Shown here: in pieces, positions 1 to 11,466 of the stretch
Layout: every line of letters begins with the position of its first letter
How positions within the stretch are numbered: the stretch's first letter is position 1
Assembly (NCBI RefSeq): GCF_905171775.1
Contig: NC_053491.1
Coordinates: 107,456,682 to 107,520,681 of the forward strand
Origin: Rana temporaria
Taxonomy: Eukaryota; Chordata; Amphibia; Anura; Ranidae
Reading direction: 5' to 3'
DNA: 64,000 nucleotides
The notes under the pieces: generated by a model
Databases searched by the model: none
Told to the model about the DNA's origin: nothing
The model's input: the letters and a program-made list of their open reading frames with translations, nothing else
Program-made: the position numbers and the translations under genes

Positions 1-951
1 ATGAAGCAGTGAGATGTATGGTTTAACTTTTGATATTTTGTGTCCATTTAAAAAAAAAGGAGACAGATCTTTTGAAAAATAACTCATGGTTTATCTTCTA
101 GTTATGTTTAGCTTCACCCAGGAAGCGATGTATGGTACTGTCTGGACATTTAAAATATATCTTCTTTGAACCGGAATGAGTTACCAAAATGACTCGTCCA
201 CCTATCATACGGCTAAGTTTGATATTTCTGCCTGGCAAACAAACTTTGTCTGCTGTGATGTCCCTTTAGGCTTAGTGTACACTGGGCATTCAGTCCCTGT
301 GCACACGATTCTGGCATTTTCATGTGTGAGGAAGTCACAGGCTCACTATCCAGTTTCACTGCCTGCAGCCTGTAAAACTCTATGAGAGACTGGAAGCTGC
401 TGGATGGGACTGAATGGTGCACTGAGTGGTACTAAGGTTCAGGGTAGCCACCCAGGGATCAAAATTTTGAAACACAAGAAATTGGTATTTTGGGGATTCA
501 GCCCTGTGGGCATATTACCCTAAACATTAGTACCGTTTGGTGCACCATCCAGCCCTGTCCAACCAGAAAACCTTTCAGCAGGAAAACTCTGGAATCTCAT
601 GCACAGAAGCCTCATGCCCAGGGTGCATGAGGCCTTGCATAAGTTATATAGGGGAAAGAAGCCAAAACATTTGTCAGACTAGGTAGTTTTTAATAGTGCC
701 ACTTACAACGTGGTGCTATTACTGCACCAGATTATAAAATAATTACCACCAGTTCGTAGATAATAAAACTGGAGGTAATTAATATTTATGCAGAGCAGCA
801 GAATTGCTGCAATTACTTTCCCCATCACTGCTTGTTAAGTATGTTGTTGGCTTTACAGCCAACAGCCTCATAGCAACCAGTAATGCTTCAGTGAGTGGAG
901 TCTGATCAAGTCTGCTTTGCTGATAAATTTATCAACTTATAAACATAAAAA
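1..951. other. Unassigned AT-rich sequence
   Basis: No recognisable gene, RNA or repeat boundary was seen on either strand. The open frames here are short and show no motif I know, so I read them as chance frames. Confidence 0.5.
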
Positions 952-1059
952 ACTATATTACCAAAAGTATTGGGACACCTGCCTGCGCACATGAACTTTA
1001 ATGGCATCCCAGTCATAGTCCATAGGGTTCAATATTGAGTTGGCCCCCCCTTTGCAGCT

Positions 1060-1437
1060 GTAACAGTTTTAACTCTTCTGGGAAGGCTGTCCACAAGGTT
1101 TAGGAGTGTATCTATGGGAACGTTGGACCATTGTGAGGTCAGGCACTAATGTGGATGAGAATGCCCGGTTCACAGTCTCTGCTCCCCAAAGGTGTTCTAT
1201 CGTGTTCAGGTCAGGACTCTCTGCAGGCCAGTCAAGTTCCTCCACCCCAAACCCGCTCATACATGTCTTTATGGACCTTGCTTTGTTCACTAGTGCGCCA
1301 TCATGTTGGAACAGGAAGGGACCATCCCCAAAGGTGGGAACATAAAATTGTCCAAAATGTCTTGGTATGCTGACGCCTTAAGAGTTCTCTTAAATGGAGC
1401 TAAGGGGCCATGCCCATCCCCTGAAAAACAACCCTAC
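1060..1437 (-). pseudogene. Tc1-like transposase C-terminal fragment (left arm)
   Basis: The minus-strand reading shows Tc1-family C-terminal features: a KARSIKTCMSGFGVEELDWP block (residues 4-23 of the 1290-1069 frame), then SPDLNTIEHLWG, which contains the third catalytic glutamate of the DDE triad. The frame is broken by stops and small deletions and cannot encode a functional protein. Confidence 0.8.
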
Positions 1438-1446
1438 ATCACAGCA

Positions 1447-1735
1447 CAAATGAAGGTCCATAAAAACATGGATGAGCGAGTTTAGGGTTGAAGAACTTGA
1501 CTGGCCTGCACAGAATCCTGACCTCAGCCAGATAGAACACCTTTGGGATGAATTAGAGCAGAGACTGCGAGCCAGGTCTTCTCGTCTGCATCAGTGCCTG
1601 AACTTACAAATGCGCTTCTGGAAGAATGGTCAAACATTCCCATAGATAAACTCCTAAACCTTGTGGACGGCCTTCCCAGAAGAGTTGAGCTGTTATGGCT
1701 GCAAAGAGTGGACCAACTCAATATAGAACCCTACG
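1447..1735 (+). pseudogene. Tc1-like transposase C-terminal fragment (right arm)
   Basis: This is the inverted duplicate of the left-arm fragment, read on the plus strand from KVHKNMDERV through the region that normally holds the NPIEHLWDELE motif to the C-terminus. Several in-frame stops and a change at the catalytic region show that it is dead. It mirrors the left arm over about 360 bases. Confidence 0.75.
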
Positions 1736-1810
1736 GACTAAGACTGGGATGCCATTAAAGTTCATGTGCACGTAAAGGCAGGTGTCCCAATACTTTTGAT
1801 CTTGAACTAT

Positions 1811-2897
1811 GCAGTCAGTATATGTCACCTTGCTTCAGTTGCACTGTATTTTATAAAATAATGTACCCATTGCAATACATTAAGGATATTTATCTCAGCG
1901 TTCCATATACATGGATTTATATGTTCAGTGAACCTTAGAGGAGAACAGTAGCTAGGACAAAATCACCAATAAAAAGATATATCAGGTTTTGTGCTGTATT
2001 TGAGTGTAAAATTCAGTGGTGCTTCCACTAAAGGTTAAAGATAACTTATTTGCAGCTGAGAACACAATTCTAATTAAAGAAAACCTGTGGTGAGGGAAAA
2101 ATTGGGACATTCATTGCTTGGCCCCTTATGAAAATGCTGGTTTCATGAATGTCATGCCTACTACACTTTGGATTCCGTACTTTTTTGAGTCCCTTACTGG
2201 GAAGCTCTGACTTCAATATGACTGTGATTGCTCCAAGTTTGTTCCAGGTCACTGACTCAGAAAACACTTAAGCTTTAGATTGCCAGGCAACAAACATTTT
2301 TTTAAGGTGGTCAGCAATGGAAGCTCCTGTGTTTCTCTTTCTATAGTTTTTTTTTAATGCACTCAAAAGTTGTGTAGGGTTCAATGGAATTGTGTTTAAT
2401 GTCTAATAGTTGTTTAAAAATCATACAGAAAAATTGTTGTTGAACACAGAGAATAGTTTGTTATTCCCCAAACCATAAATTTTCTGAAAGCACAGGACTG
2501 GTAGAAAAAAGATGGTGCTACTGATTTTGTAGGTGCTTAAATATTTATACAACCAATATTTTGGAAAAAAATACTCTACAATCATTACTAATACACAAAA
2601 ACATATCTTATAAAATTGCTACTAAAATGAATAGGATATGTACCTATAAAATTCCTACTAAACTGTATTCAGTTAATAATTGACAAACATTCATAAATTT
2701 ACAATTATGCCTGAACAAATGTAATTTTAAAAAAGGGTTTAAAAAACGGAATAACTGTGATGTGTTGTAAACCATGCACAGCAGCACATGCAAAATGCAC
2801 AACAGCACATGTGTTATGTGCATCAAAACATGTGCCTATTTGCATCACAACTGGTGAAAATTAGCCTGCATATATGCAGTATCAGGGTGGGTGGACC
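1811..2897. other. Unassigned AT-rich sequence
   Basis: No gene or family was recognised. A short imperfect tandem of the words GCACATG and CACAACAGCACATG lies at about 2753-2835, too degenerate to define a unit. Confidence 0.4.
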
Positions 2898-3809
2898 GTA
2901 AAGTGGTTGTAAACCTCAGTAATTAAATCTGAACAAAGCACACATATCTGTAGTGTTTACTTATCTCTCCACAAAGCTCTAAATGTAATTTCTCTCTGGT
3001 GCTTTGTTCCTCTGTTATCAGGTATGAGTCAATTCTGAGAAAACACATGAAATACATTTGGGAGAGGGGAGGGAGCTCAGCACACAGTTTTTCTAATCAG
3101 AACACAGCTCTGTATCTTTCCTTCACTCATGTGTGTTGTGTGAAGGGAGCTGTGTAACTTTCCTCCAATCAGCTTTCACTCACTGTAACTGCAGCTCTCC
3201 TACCCCTGTCTCTCTGCTCAGCATGTGGCAGGTGACGTGGCAAGTGACAATCTGCAACATGTGGCAAGTGACAATCCGCAACATGTGGCAGGTGATATGT
3301 GGCAAGTGACAATCCGCAACATGTGGCAGGTGATGTGGCAAGTGACAATCCGCAACATGTGGCAAGTGACAATCCGCAACATGTGGCAGGTGGCGTGACA
3401 AGTGACAATCTGCAACGTGTGGCAAGTGACAATCCACCACGTGTGGCAGGCGACGTGGCAAGTGACAATCCGCAACATGTGGCAGGTGACGTGGCAAGTG
3501 ACAAGCTGCATCTGGTGGCAGGTGGCGTGGCGAGTGACACACTCGGGGCTCCCACTGATTCTGCATTATGGTGAGTTGAACTATTACATTTTATATTACA
3601 ATGTAATAATATAAATAATGCACTTCAATCATCCTGACACCATAACAACCATGATGCCGTGATCATTGAATCGCTAACACAAGTCATTTCCCTGATAAAT
3701 AAATAAATATTTTCTGGTAGTGCCCCTCCCGAGACCAGACTCTGGATCTTCCCCTGATCTAAGGCTGTTCAATTTACTGGGTATATGAGAGGGTTTACAA
3801 CCACTTTAA
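2898..3809. mobile_element. piggyBac-like non-autonomous element A (TTAA type)
   Basis: The left end reads (G)TAAAGTGGTTGTAAACC and the right end GGGTTTACAACCACTTTAA, an inverted repeat of about 17 bases that ends in the TTAA expected of a piggyBac target duplication. The left TTAA is mutated to GTAA. No transposase frame is present. A minisatellite fills the middle. A shorter element with the same termini lies at 39724-40103. Confidence 0.75.
3221..3540. repeat. Minisatellite, 24/36-base units
   Basis: Repeated units are built from GTGGCAAGTGACAATCCGCA and GTGGCAGGTGACGTGGCAAG, in about nine to ten imperfect copies. The open frames on both strands are by-products of unit lengths divisible by three, not genes. 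The array lies inside TTAA element A. Confidence 0.9.
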
Positions 3810-4759
3810 CCACTTGCTTACTGGGCACATAAACCCCCTTCGTGCCCAGGCGAAATTTCAGCTTCCGGCACTGCGTCGCTTTAACTGACATTTGCGCGGT
3901 CGTGCGACGTGGCTCCCAAACAAAATTGACGTCCTTTTTTCCCCACAAATAGAGCTTTCTTTTGGTGGTATTTGATCACCTCTGTGGTTTTTATTTTTTG
4001 CGCTATAAACAAAAATAGAGCGACAATTTAAAAAATATATATTTTTTTTACTTGTTGCTATAATAAATATCCCAATTTTTTTTTAAAAAAACTATTTTTT
4101 TCTCAGTTAAGGCCGATACGTATTTTTCGATGTATTTTTGTAAAAAAAAAAAAATCGCAATAAGCGACTGGTTTGCGCAAAAGTTATAGCGCCTACAAAA
4201 TGGGAAACAGAATTATGATTTTTTTTTTACTAGTAATGGCGTCGATCTGCGATTTTTATTGGGACTGCGATATTGCGGCGGACGTATCGGACACTTTTGA
4301 CACAAATTTGGGACCATTCACATTTATACAGCGATCAGTGCTATAAAAATGCACTAATTACTGTATAAATGTGACTGGCAGGAAAAGGGGTTAACACTAG
4401 GTGGTGAGGAAAGGGGTTAAATGTGTATCCTGTGTGTGTTCTAACTGTGTGGGGGGAGGGGGGTGACTGGGGGAGGTGACCGATGCTGTGTCCCTATGTA
4501 CAAGGGACACAGATCGGTCTCCTCTCCTCTGACAGCACGTGGAGCTCTGTGTTTACACACAGAGCTCCACGTCCCTGCTGTGTTACCGACGATCGCGTGT
4601 ACCCGGCGGACATCTTCAGCGATGCGCCGGGACAGTGTTTACCCGCTGCGCGCCCCCCAGAGGCGCGCGCGGGTAATGCACTTTTAAAGACGTCCACTTG
4701 GCACTTGAGAGCCGCGCTGTTGACGTCTTTTGTCAATAGCGCGGGTCTCAAGTGGTTAA
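3806..4759. mobile_element. piggyBac-like non-autonomous element B
   Basis: The termini are a perfect 11-base inverted repeat, TTAACCACTTG at 3806-3816 and CAAGTGGTTAA at 4749-4759, with TTAA on both outer edges. Its left TTAA (3806-3809) is also the right TTAA of element A. The interior is noncoding: T- and A-rich in the first half, GC-rich with a perfect hairpin at 4537-4572 in the second. Confidence 0.85.
4537..4572. repeat. Perfect 16-bp hairpin
   Basis: The arms ACGTGGAGCTCTGTGT and ACACAGAGCTCCACGT pair perfectly around a TTAC loop. It belongs to the GC-rich half of TTAA element B, and no run of T follows, so a transcription role is not supported. Confidence 0.9.
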
Positions 4760-6977
4760 TGCTGAGCCCTACACACACAGTATGCATCCATTAGGGAACT
4801 GCTTTTGTGTGCTAAGACGGTGCCCTTAGCACAGTGACCAAGTTGTCACAGACAGCTCCCCTTCATGGTTCAGGAGTTTACAATCATGTCATTGCTGTGT
4901 CACATGATTGGGAAGCCCACATCTGCATTAAGAACCTCTTCCAGGTCAAGACTACTTATATCCTGAGCTGGAAATTATTTAGCCTTATACCCATGTGGAT
5001 ATCTGTTCTATGTCAGCAAATATACTGTACACACACCATTGTAACTTACTGTGAATCTTTTTGTACTGTACACTGCTTTCTTATGGCAACTGGCTGTATA
5101 CACCAAAATTATTTGTTCCTATTTCTTTCCTGGACTGTATGTTTGAAAGTTTCATAAATGTTAACTTTTCAGATTTAAAAAAAATCCAAAAATCTGTGTT
5201 AGGTGCCATATAACAGTTTTGTGTATTTTTCTAGGATTCTACACACGCTACAAATACAGATTGACATGTACGTGTAAATCAACATGTGTACGATCAAACA
5301 GAATCATTTTCATCTCTCTGCGGCTAATATTTTAGCTTTTATGAGACCTAAAATAGGTTCCTCAGATCTGATGATATAAATCAAAGTTTGCAGACCGGCC
5401 GGGGCCTTGTGAATGCCCTCTGTTGATCTGTGTAGCCACTGTGGAGTCCCTTTGAGGACTTCAGAAAGGTGGCAATCTATGTTTACTCGTATGGGAACTT
5501 TTATTGGCATCTAGGTGTCAACTCTGGCCTAGAAACTGGTCCTGTCCTTTTCAAATGCTAATGAAAGAACATATGTGCATTATTGATATTGCATTCTATA
5601 TTTTTATTAACCCAGAATTTAACTACATCTACAATTACACTACTTCAACAGATCACGTCACATCTAGTTAAGGCAAAACTATTCTATGCATACATTTATG
5701 TCACAGAGGGGCTGAAGCATCATGAAGACATGGCTATGTATATTTCAAGCTGGTAAACTTAGCCTATTCTAGACCTTCAGCAGTAAGATAGTTTTCTCTG
5801 TTTTTAACATGTCAATTTTTTCTACAAAATTTGAAAAACATTTGTTTAGTTAACTAAAACAGAGTGTAATCTGGGTTAGGTGGCATGTGAGCTAGAGGAG
5901 GAGCAGAACATCAAAGAAGCTGTGTAAGACCTTGAATTTAACAAGTCATCTGAGAGCAGCCAGGTCATGGATGAGGCGGTTCCTTCTTCCTCAGGCGACA
6001 CAATGCCATTGAATCCTGAAATGCGCCAGTCTGCAAGGCACAGACCCCGGGAGAAACTTAAAGATACCTTACGTTTTCTTTTATGGAATAGAGGAGGCAA
6101 GACAGAGGTTCCAACTACCATTGGGCTCTTTCCTTTATGTCCTTTATGGATGATGTACTAAAAGAAAGAATGGTGGTCTTGAGGATAGATTTGAATCATA
6201 TGCTTGAGGCATATAAAAAGTAGATACCTTCAAGGCCCTATCTTACTCCCTCCCAAAACCACCAATTCCAAAATTTCTCCCCACAACCACAGGCCACTTT
6301 CCATGGAGGCTACACTATTTCACCCCATATCCAGCAGCACGCATGCCAGCCCCAGAAATTAGTAACCTCTCAAAGACAGAGGAGTGGAGCCAGGAGGAGA
6401 CCAATTCCCCATCATACTTTTCCCTTTACTTTTTCTTTTTGTTAAGATATTTTTGCTGCCCAATATTCTTAGAGCCATAAATAAAGAAATTTGGTGTTTC
6501 CAAGTTTTTTGGTTTTCAAATATTTTTAACCTATATAAAGTTGTTCATAAATGTTTAAGTTGGGAGCAAGACTGTATTATTTGTTTAAGAGGGGCCTGTT
6601 ATGGTACACCTGTGGAGGCCCTTGTTCCTAACATCTGTGTAGGTGCACGGCCCTAAACACGGTGTGTTTGGGGCTACGCACTTGCGCTCAAATGGCACTC
6701 ATATTCAGCCCAATGCAGGTAAACATGGGCCTCTGCGGGCATACATTTTTAGAATGTGCCGTGTGAACGATGCCAACGTCCACCTATATTCTGCAATATA
6801 TATGTTGCGATGGAAAATAAGGGGTTAACATACTTAAACACATTTACATGACCTCTATAAATTAAATATGGACCTTGCTATGGTTTAGAATATTACTCTG
6901 GTGACAAAAGGGTTAATATGACTAAATAGTATTCTATTTTCATATATTTTATGTATATATTTTTACATATTTGTATA
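4760..6977. other. Unassigned sequence
   Basis: No gene or repeat family was recognised. Frames at 4834-5157 and 5967-6161 are open for 107 and 64 codons but show no known motif, no convincing codon pattern and no splice context, so I do not call them. Confidence 0.4.
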
Positions 6978-7290
6978 TACCGTATTTATCGGCGTATACC
7001 GCGCACTTTTTTGCCCTGAAAATCAGGGCAAAATCATGGGTGCGCAATATACGCTGATACCCGCTTCTCGGCCTGTGTTTGAATCACTGCTCCAACATAT
7101 ACCGAGCGCAGTACACTCGGGTATAGTCGGGCAGGCTCGGATCCTCTCGCGGTCACGTCCTGTGTGTCCTGTACGTCCTTTACGCGAGAGGATCCGAGCC
7201 TGCCCGACTATACCTGAGTGTACTGTGCTCGGTATATGTCGGCGGAGTGGTTCAAACACAGCGCGGGAAGCGGGGATCGAGCGCGGAGGA
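6978..7290. mobile_element. CCGTATTTATCGGCGTATA repeat, hairpin-bearing copy
   Basis: The left end reads TACCGTATTTATCGGCGTAT and matches, in reverse complement, the right end of the complete copy at 51848-52477. The centre is a long inverted repeat (about 7060-7151 and 7183-7276, with 55 bases at 7097-7151/7183-7237 nearly perfect). No coding region is present. The right terminus is missing, so this copy is truncated. Confidence 0.75.
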
Positions 7291-8600
7291 CGCCGGACCG
7301 GACAAGGCCGCCGATGGACGCGATGGACGGCGGGCAAGACAAGGAGTGGTATTTGTCTACCTGTCTAGCTATGTAACATACAATTGTAGTGCCCCTCCCC
7401 CCGGCATCAGGGAAGGCTGGCATATAACCTCAGGGTGCTGGTTCTTAGGCATTGTGGGTGTGGACATTTATAGAAAAGATGGGCAACATTTTCTAGTGTG
7501 AATGGGTCCTTAATGGAAGAGTACATTACTAAACAGTATGTCAGTATGTTATGCTTTAGCTAGTATTTTTACCAATACATTTTTCTCCTTAACGTTTTCA
7601 CATGTGTCAGGCATTGTGTTTTATTCTCTCACAGTCAACACCATGCTAAAGGATATAGTGAATCATGATGTGTTTAATTTATGGCATTGGTTTGTCATAT
7701 TACTAAAAATGATTGCTTTATTTTGGCAGGAGCTATTACATCACTACCTACATATTTAAAGATTTCATCATACAATTTCAACAAATTGCTTACTATTAAG
7801 CTTTTTGAAAATGGGCTTTTGTGGATAACTGTGGATATCACTTTATTAAAATATCAATACTTGCTACCTGAACAGACTGTAGTATGGAGGAAAGCATTTT
7901 ATTGTTTCTAGAGATGCAGTTAAGTTTCATTATTATAAAACTGAACAGACATTATTGTACAGACTACAGAAGTTGCAATGGTTTCTTCTGCTTTTCTTTT
8001 CTTTGCTGCCTATTTAAAGGCTAGCTCAGAAATTCTCAGCATTGTGTTTATTGATTTGTTGATACAGCTGATTATACTCTTCATGTTAACTATTGAGATT
8101 TTATTATAGCTGCACTAGTTGTAGATAATAAGATAATATTTTGTGGAAATACTGTATGAAATGTGCTGGGTTGTAACTTGAAGTCACTAGAAGAAATTAT
8201 AAAAAATGTTCTTCCTTTACTGTAAATTTAAATAAGGCTCAGTGCCCTGTCTACAATGTACTAAATTATTAATTTAATTTGTCACAAATTTACATAATAG
8301 TGTCTGCATTCACAGTCAGGGCATTGAATTGTCTTAAATAGTTTAAGCGTTTTTCAGCTTTTTAGAAGCCATTGTTTACGTAGTATCTCCTGGTGTAGAT
8401 CTTTTCTTACATCTTCGTTGATTTGTTTTAATCTATTATTGGTATTTACTAATTATGAATAAACATTTTCCAAACAACCCCACACTGCATTTTCACAAAA
8501 AAATAAACATCTTGACCTACAGATGTGTTACTTGGTAAAATGTTACATTGTTATTTTAAAGCCTACAAGCAACCAAAACTATAATTTTACCCATCACAAG
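7291..8600. other. Unassigned AT-rich sequence
   Basis: No gene, RNA or family recognised on either strand. Confidence 0.4.
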
Positions 8601-8696
8601 AACCCCTCAGTCAGGACCAGCGTGCTGAAGAACCAGAAAGTACACCAAAACCCCTCAGTCAGGACCAGTGTGCTGAAGAACCAGAAAGTCCACCAG
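8601..8696. repeat. 48-base tandem duplication
   Basis: Two near-identical 48-base units begin at 8601 and 8649 with AACCCCTCAGTCAGGACCAG and differ at a few sites. There is no coding signal. Confidence 0.85.
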
Positions 8697-9251
8697 TAGA
8701 CATGAACCATATTGGAGCCCACCCACGCAGCATCATTGTATTATCTACCCTGGGTCCAGGCCAATAGTGCAGGCTGTTTTGAGTGGATTGATCTACCAAT
8801 AGTTCCTGCATGTGTTAAATGGAGCATCTCCTCAGGTAAGTAACCACTAGCACCAATACTGGGGCATTCATACTCCCATTGACCATCAACACTGTGGAGC
8901 TCTTCCTCGCACTGGCCAGCAATGCTCATTCCACTGATCACCAACGCTAGGACATTCTTCCCATTCTTCCCACTAATGACCAATACGATGGTGTACTTCC
9001 TCCCACTGGCTTCTTCCTGTTCTATTGATATACAGTGGGAATCGAAAGTTTGGGCACCCCAGGTAAACATTTGTATTAATGTGCATAACAAAGCCAAGGA
9101 AAGATGGAAAAATCTCCAAAAGGCATCAAATTACAGATTAGACATTCTTATAATATGTCAAAAAAGTTAGATTTTATTTTCATCATTTACACTTTCAAAA
9201 TGACAGAAGACAAAAAAATGGCGTCTGCAAAAGTTTGGGCACCCTGCAGAG

Positions 9252-11466
9252 TTAATATCTTGTACTGCCCCCTTTGGCAAGTATCACAGCTTGTAAACGC
9301 TTTTTGTAGCCAGCCAAGAGTCTTTCAATTCTTGTTTGAGGTATGTTTGCCCATTCTTCCTTACAAAAGTCTTCCAGTTCTTTGAGATTTCTGGGCTGTC
9401 TGTCACGCACTGCTCTTTTAAGGTCTATCCATAGATTTTCAATTATGTTGAGGTCAGAAGATTGTGAAGGCCATGGCAAAATGTTCAGTTTACACCTCTT
9501 GATGTAATCCCCCCTGGATTTTGAGGTGTGTTTAGGATCATTATCCATTTGTAGAAGCCATCCTCTCTTTAACTTCAGCTTTTTCACAGATGGCATCAAG
9601 TTACCATCCGAAATTTGCTGAAATTTTATTGAATCCATTTTTCCTTCTACTCATGAAATGTTCCCTGTGCCACTGGATGAAATACAACCCCAAAGCATGA
9701 TTGACCCACCCCCAGGCTTAACAATTGGACAGAGGTTCTTTTCATTAAATTCTGTGCCCTTTCTTCTCCAAACGTACTTTTGCTCATTCCGGCCAAAAAG
9801 TTGTATTTTAACCTCATCGGTCCACAGAACTTGTTTCCAAAATGCATCAGGCTTGTCTATATGTTCATTTGCAAAGTTCAAACACTGATTTTTGTGGTGA
9901 GGAAGTAGAAGAGGTTTTCTTCTGATGACTCTTCCATGAAGACCATATTTTTACAAGTATCTCTTTATAGTGGAATAGTGTACCACAACTTCAGTGTCTG
10001 CCAGATCTTTCTGGAGGGATCGTGCAGTCAAACGTGGGTTTTGAATTACTTTTCTTACAATCCTGCGAGCTGTTCTGTCTGATATTTTTCTTGGTCTTCC
10101 AGATCTTGCTTTAACCTCTTTCCCACCAGGCTTGTTTTTCAGATTTGGTGTTTACAAGACTAAAACATTTTTTTTTTGCTAGAAAATGACTTAAAACCCC
10201 CAAACATTATATATTTTTTTTCTAACACCCTAGAGAATAAAATGGCAGTCATTGCAATACTTTTTGTCACACCTTATTTGTGCAGCGGTCTTACAAGCGC
10301 ACTTTTTTTGGAAAAAAATCACTTTTTTGAATTAAAAAATAAGACAACAATACATTTTGCCCAATTTTTTATATATTGTGAAAGATAATGTTACGCCGAG
10401 TAAAATGATACCCAACATGTCACGCTTAAAAATTGCGCCCGCTCGTGGCATGACATCAAACTTTTACCCTTAAAAATCTCGATAGGCGACGTTGAAAAAA
10501 TTCTACAGGTTGCATTTTTAGAGTTACAGAGTAGGTCTAGGGCTAGAATTATTGCTCTCACTCTAACGATCGCGGCGATACCTCACTTGTGTGGTTTGAA
10601 CACCGTTTTCATATGCGGGCGCTACTCGCGTATGCGTTCGCTTCTGTGCGCGAGCTCGTCGGGACGGGGCGCTTTAAAAAATGTTTTTTTGTTTTCTTAT
10701 TTATTTTTATTTAGTTAATAATTTTTACACTGAAATAAAAAAAAATTGATCACTTTTATTCCTATTACAAGGATTGTAAACATCCCTTGTAATAGAAAAA
10801 AGCATGACAGGTCCTCTTAAATATGAGATCTGGGGTCAAAAAGACCTCAGATCTTATATTTAGACTTAAATGCAAAAAAAAGGAAAAAAAATTGAAACTG
10901 TCATTTTTTCAAATGACAAAAAAAAAATGTTTCTTTAAGACGCTGGGCGGGACTGACGTTTTGATGTCACCTCCGCCCAGCAGAGCTATGGGGACGGGTG
11001 AAGGACATTTTTCCCTCACTCGCAACCCCAGTCAGCTGCTGAACGGACCCGATCGCCTCCGCCGCTACCGACGGCTCCGGTAAGCGGCGGAGGGCGCGGG
11101 AGAGCGGCGGGAGGGGGGTCCCTCTCCCGCCACCAATAACGGCAATCTCGCGGCGAATCCGCCGCGGAGACCGCCGTTATCGTGTACACCACCGCCCACT
11201 AAAGAGATGGATATCTCGGTTGTGGCAGCAGATGCTGCCGTTACCGAGATATCTATCTTTAAAAAGAGGACGTCTTTTTGACATGGGGCAGTGGTCAAGA
11301 GGTTAACTTCCACTGTTCCTGATGACTGCCATTTCTTAATTACATTCCGAACAGAGGATATTGACATCTGAAAATGCTTTGCTATCTTTTTATAGCCTTC
11401 TCCAGCTTTGTGAGCGTCAACTATTTTCAGTTTCAGTTTTCTAGACAACTGCTTAGAAGAACCCAT
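9252..11466 (-). pseudogene. Tc1-like DD34E transposase, interrupted
   Basis: The start at 11466 begins MGSSKQLSRK and leads into a paired helix-turn-helix DNA-binding domain (KIVDAHKAGEGYKKIAKHF). The TTAA element at 10111-11306 then breaks the frame. The catalytic core continues at 9881-9651 with LWTDEVK (first Asp) and at 9638-9252 with MDNDPKHTS (second Asp) and NIIENLW (Glu). Counting from the first Asp of DND, 34 residues separate it from the Glu, the DD34E spacing. In-frame stops near 9957 (after KRYL) and near 9651 (after GTGNIS) disable it even without the insertion. Confidence 0.93.
10111..11306. mobile_element. piggyBac-like non-autonomous element C inside Tc1 transposase
   Basis: The ends are TTAACCTCTT (10111) and AAGAGGTTAA (ends 11306), with one TTAA on each side. 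Removing the element and one TTAA joins the flanks CTTGCTTTAA and CTTCCACTG into uninterrupted transposase sequence. The right-end word AAGAGGTTAA also ends the transposase-bearing element at 55067, so the two may share mobilising machinery. The interior is noncoding, AT-rich at the left and GC-rich with several hairpins at the right (for example about 11206-11266). Confidence 0.92.

Larger units (their letters stand above)
952..1810. mobile_element. Fold-back Tc1-like transposon remnant
   Basis: Both ends carry the same terminal sequence in inverted orientation (ACTATATTACCAAAAGTATT at the left, a degenerate complement at the right). The left half, about 1060-1437, reads as the C-terminal half of a Tc1-like transposase on the minus strand. 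The right half, about 1447-1735, reads as the same C-terminal half on the plus strand. The N-terminal half with the DNA-binding domain is absent. The copy is therefore two inverted 3' halves joined near 1440, not a simple internal deletion. Confidence 0.85.

Noticed and set aside
3221..3540. Possible CRISPR array
   Set aside because: The units are adjacent and imperfect with no unique spacers, and the genome is eukaryotic.
3169..3614. Long overlapping open frames on both strands
   Set aside because: They arise from a minisatellite with units divisible by three, not from a gene.
4463..4794. Frames of 74 to 103 codons on both strands in a GC-rich stretch
   Set aside because: They lie inside TTAA element B, overlap on both strands, and have no motif.
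7023..7501. GC-rich frames around 7036-7368
   Set aside because: They overlap a long hairpin and mirror each other on both strands, as inverted repeats produce.
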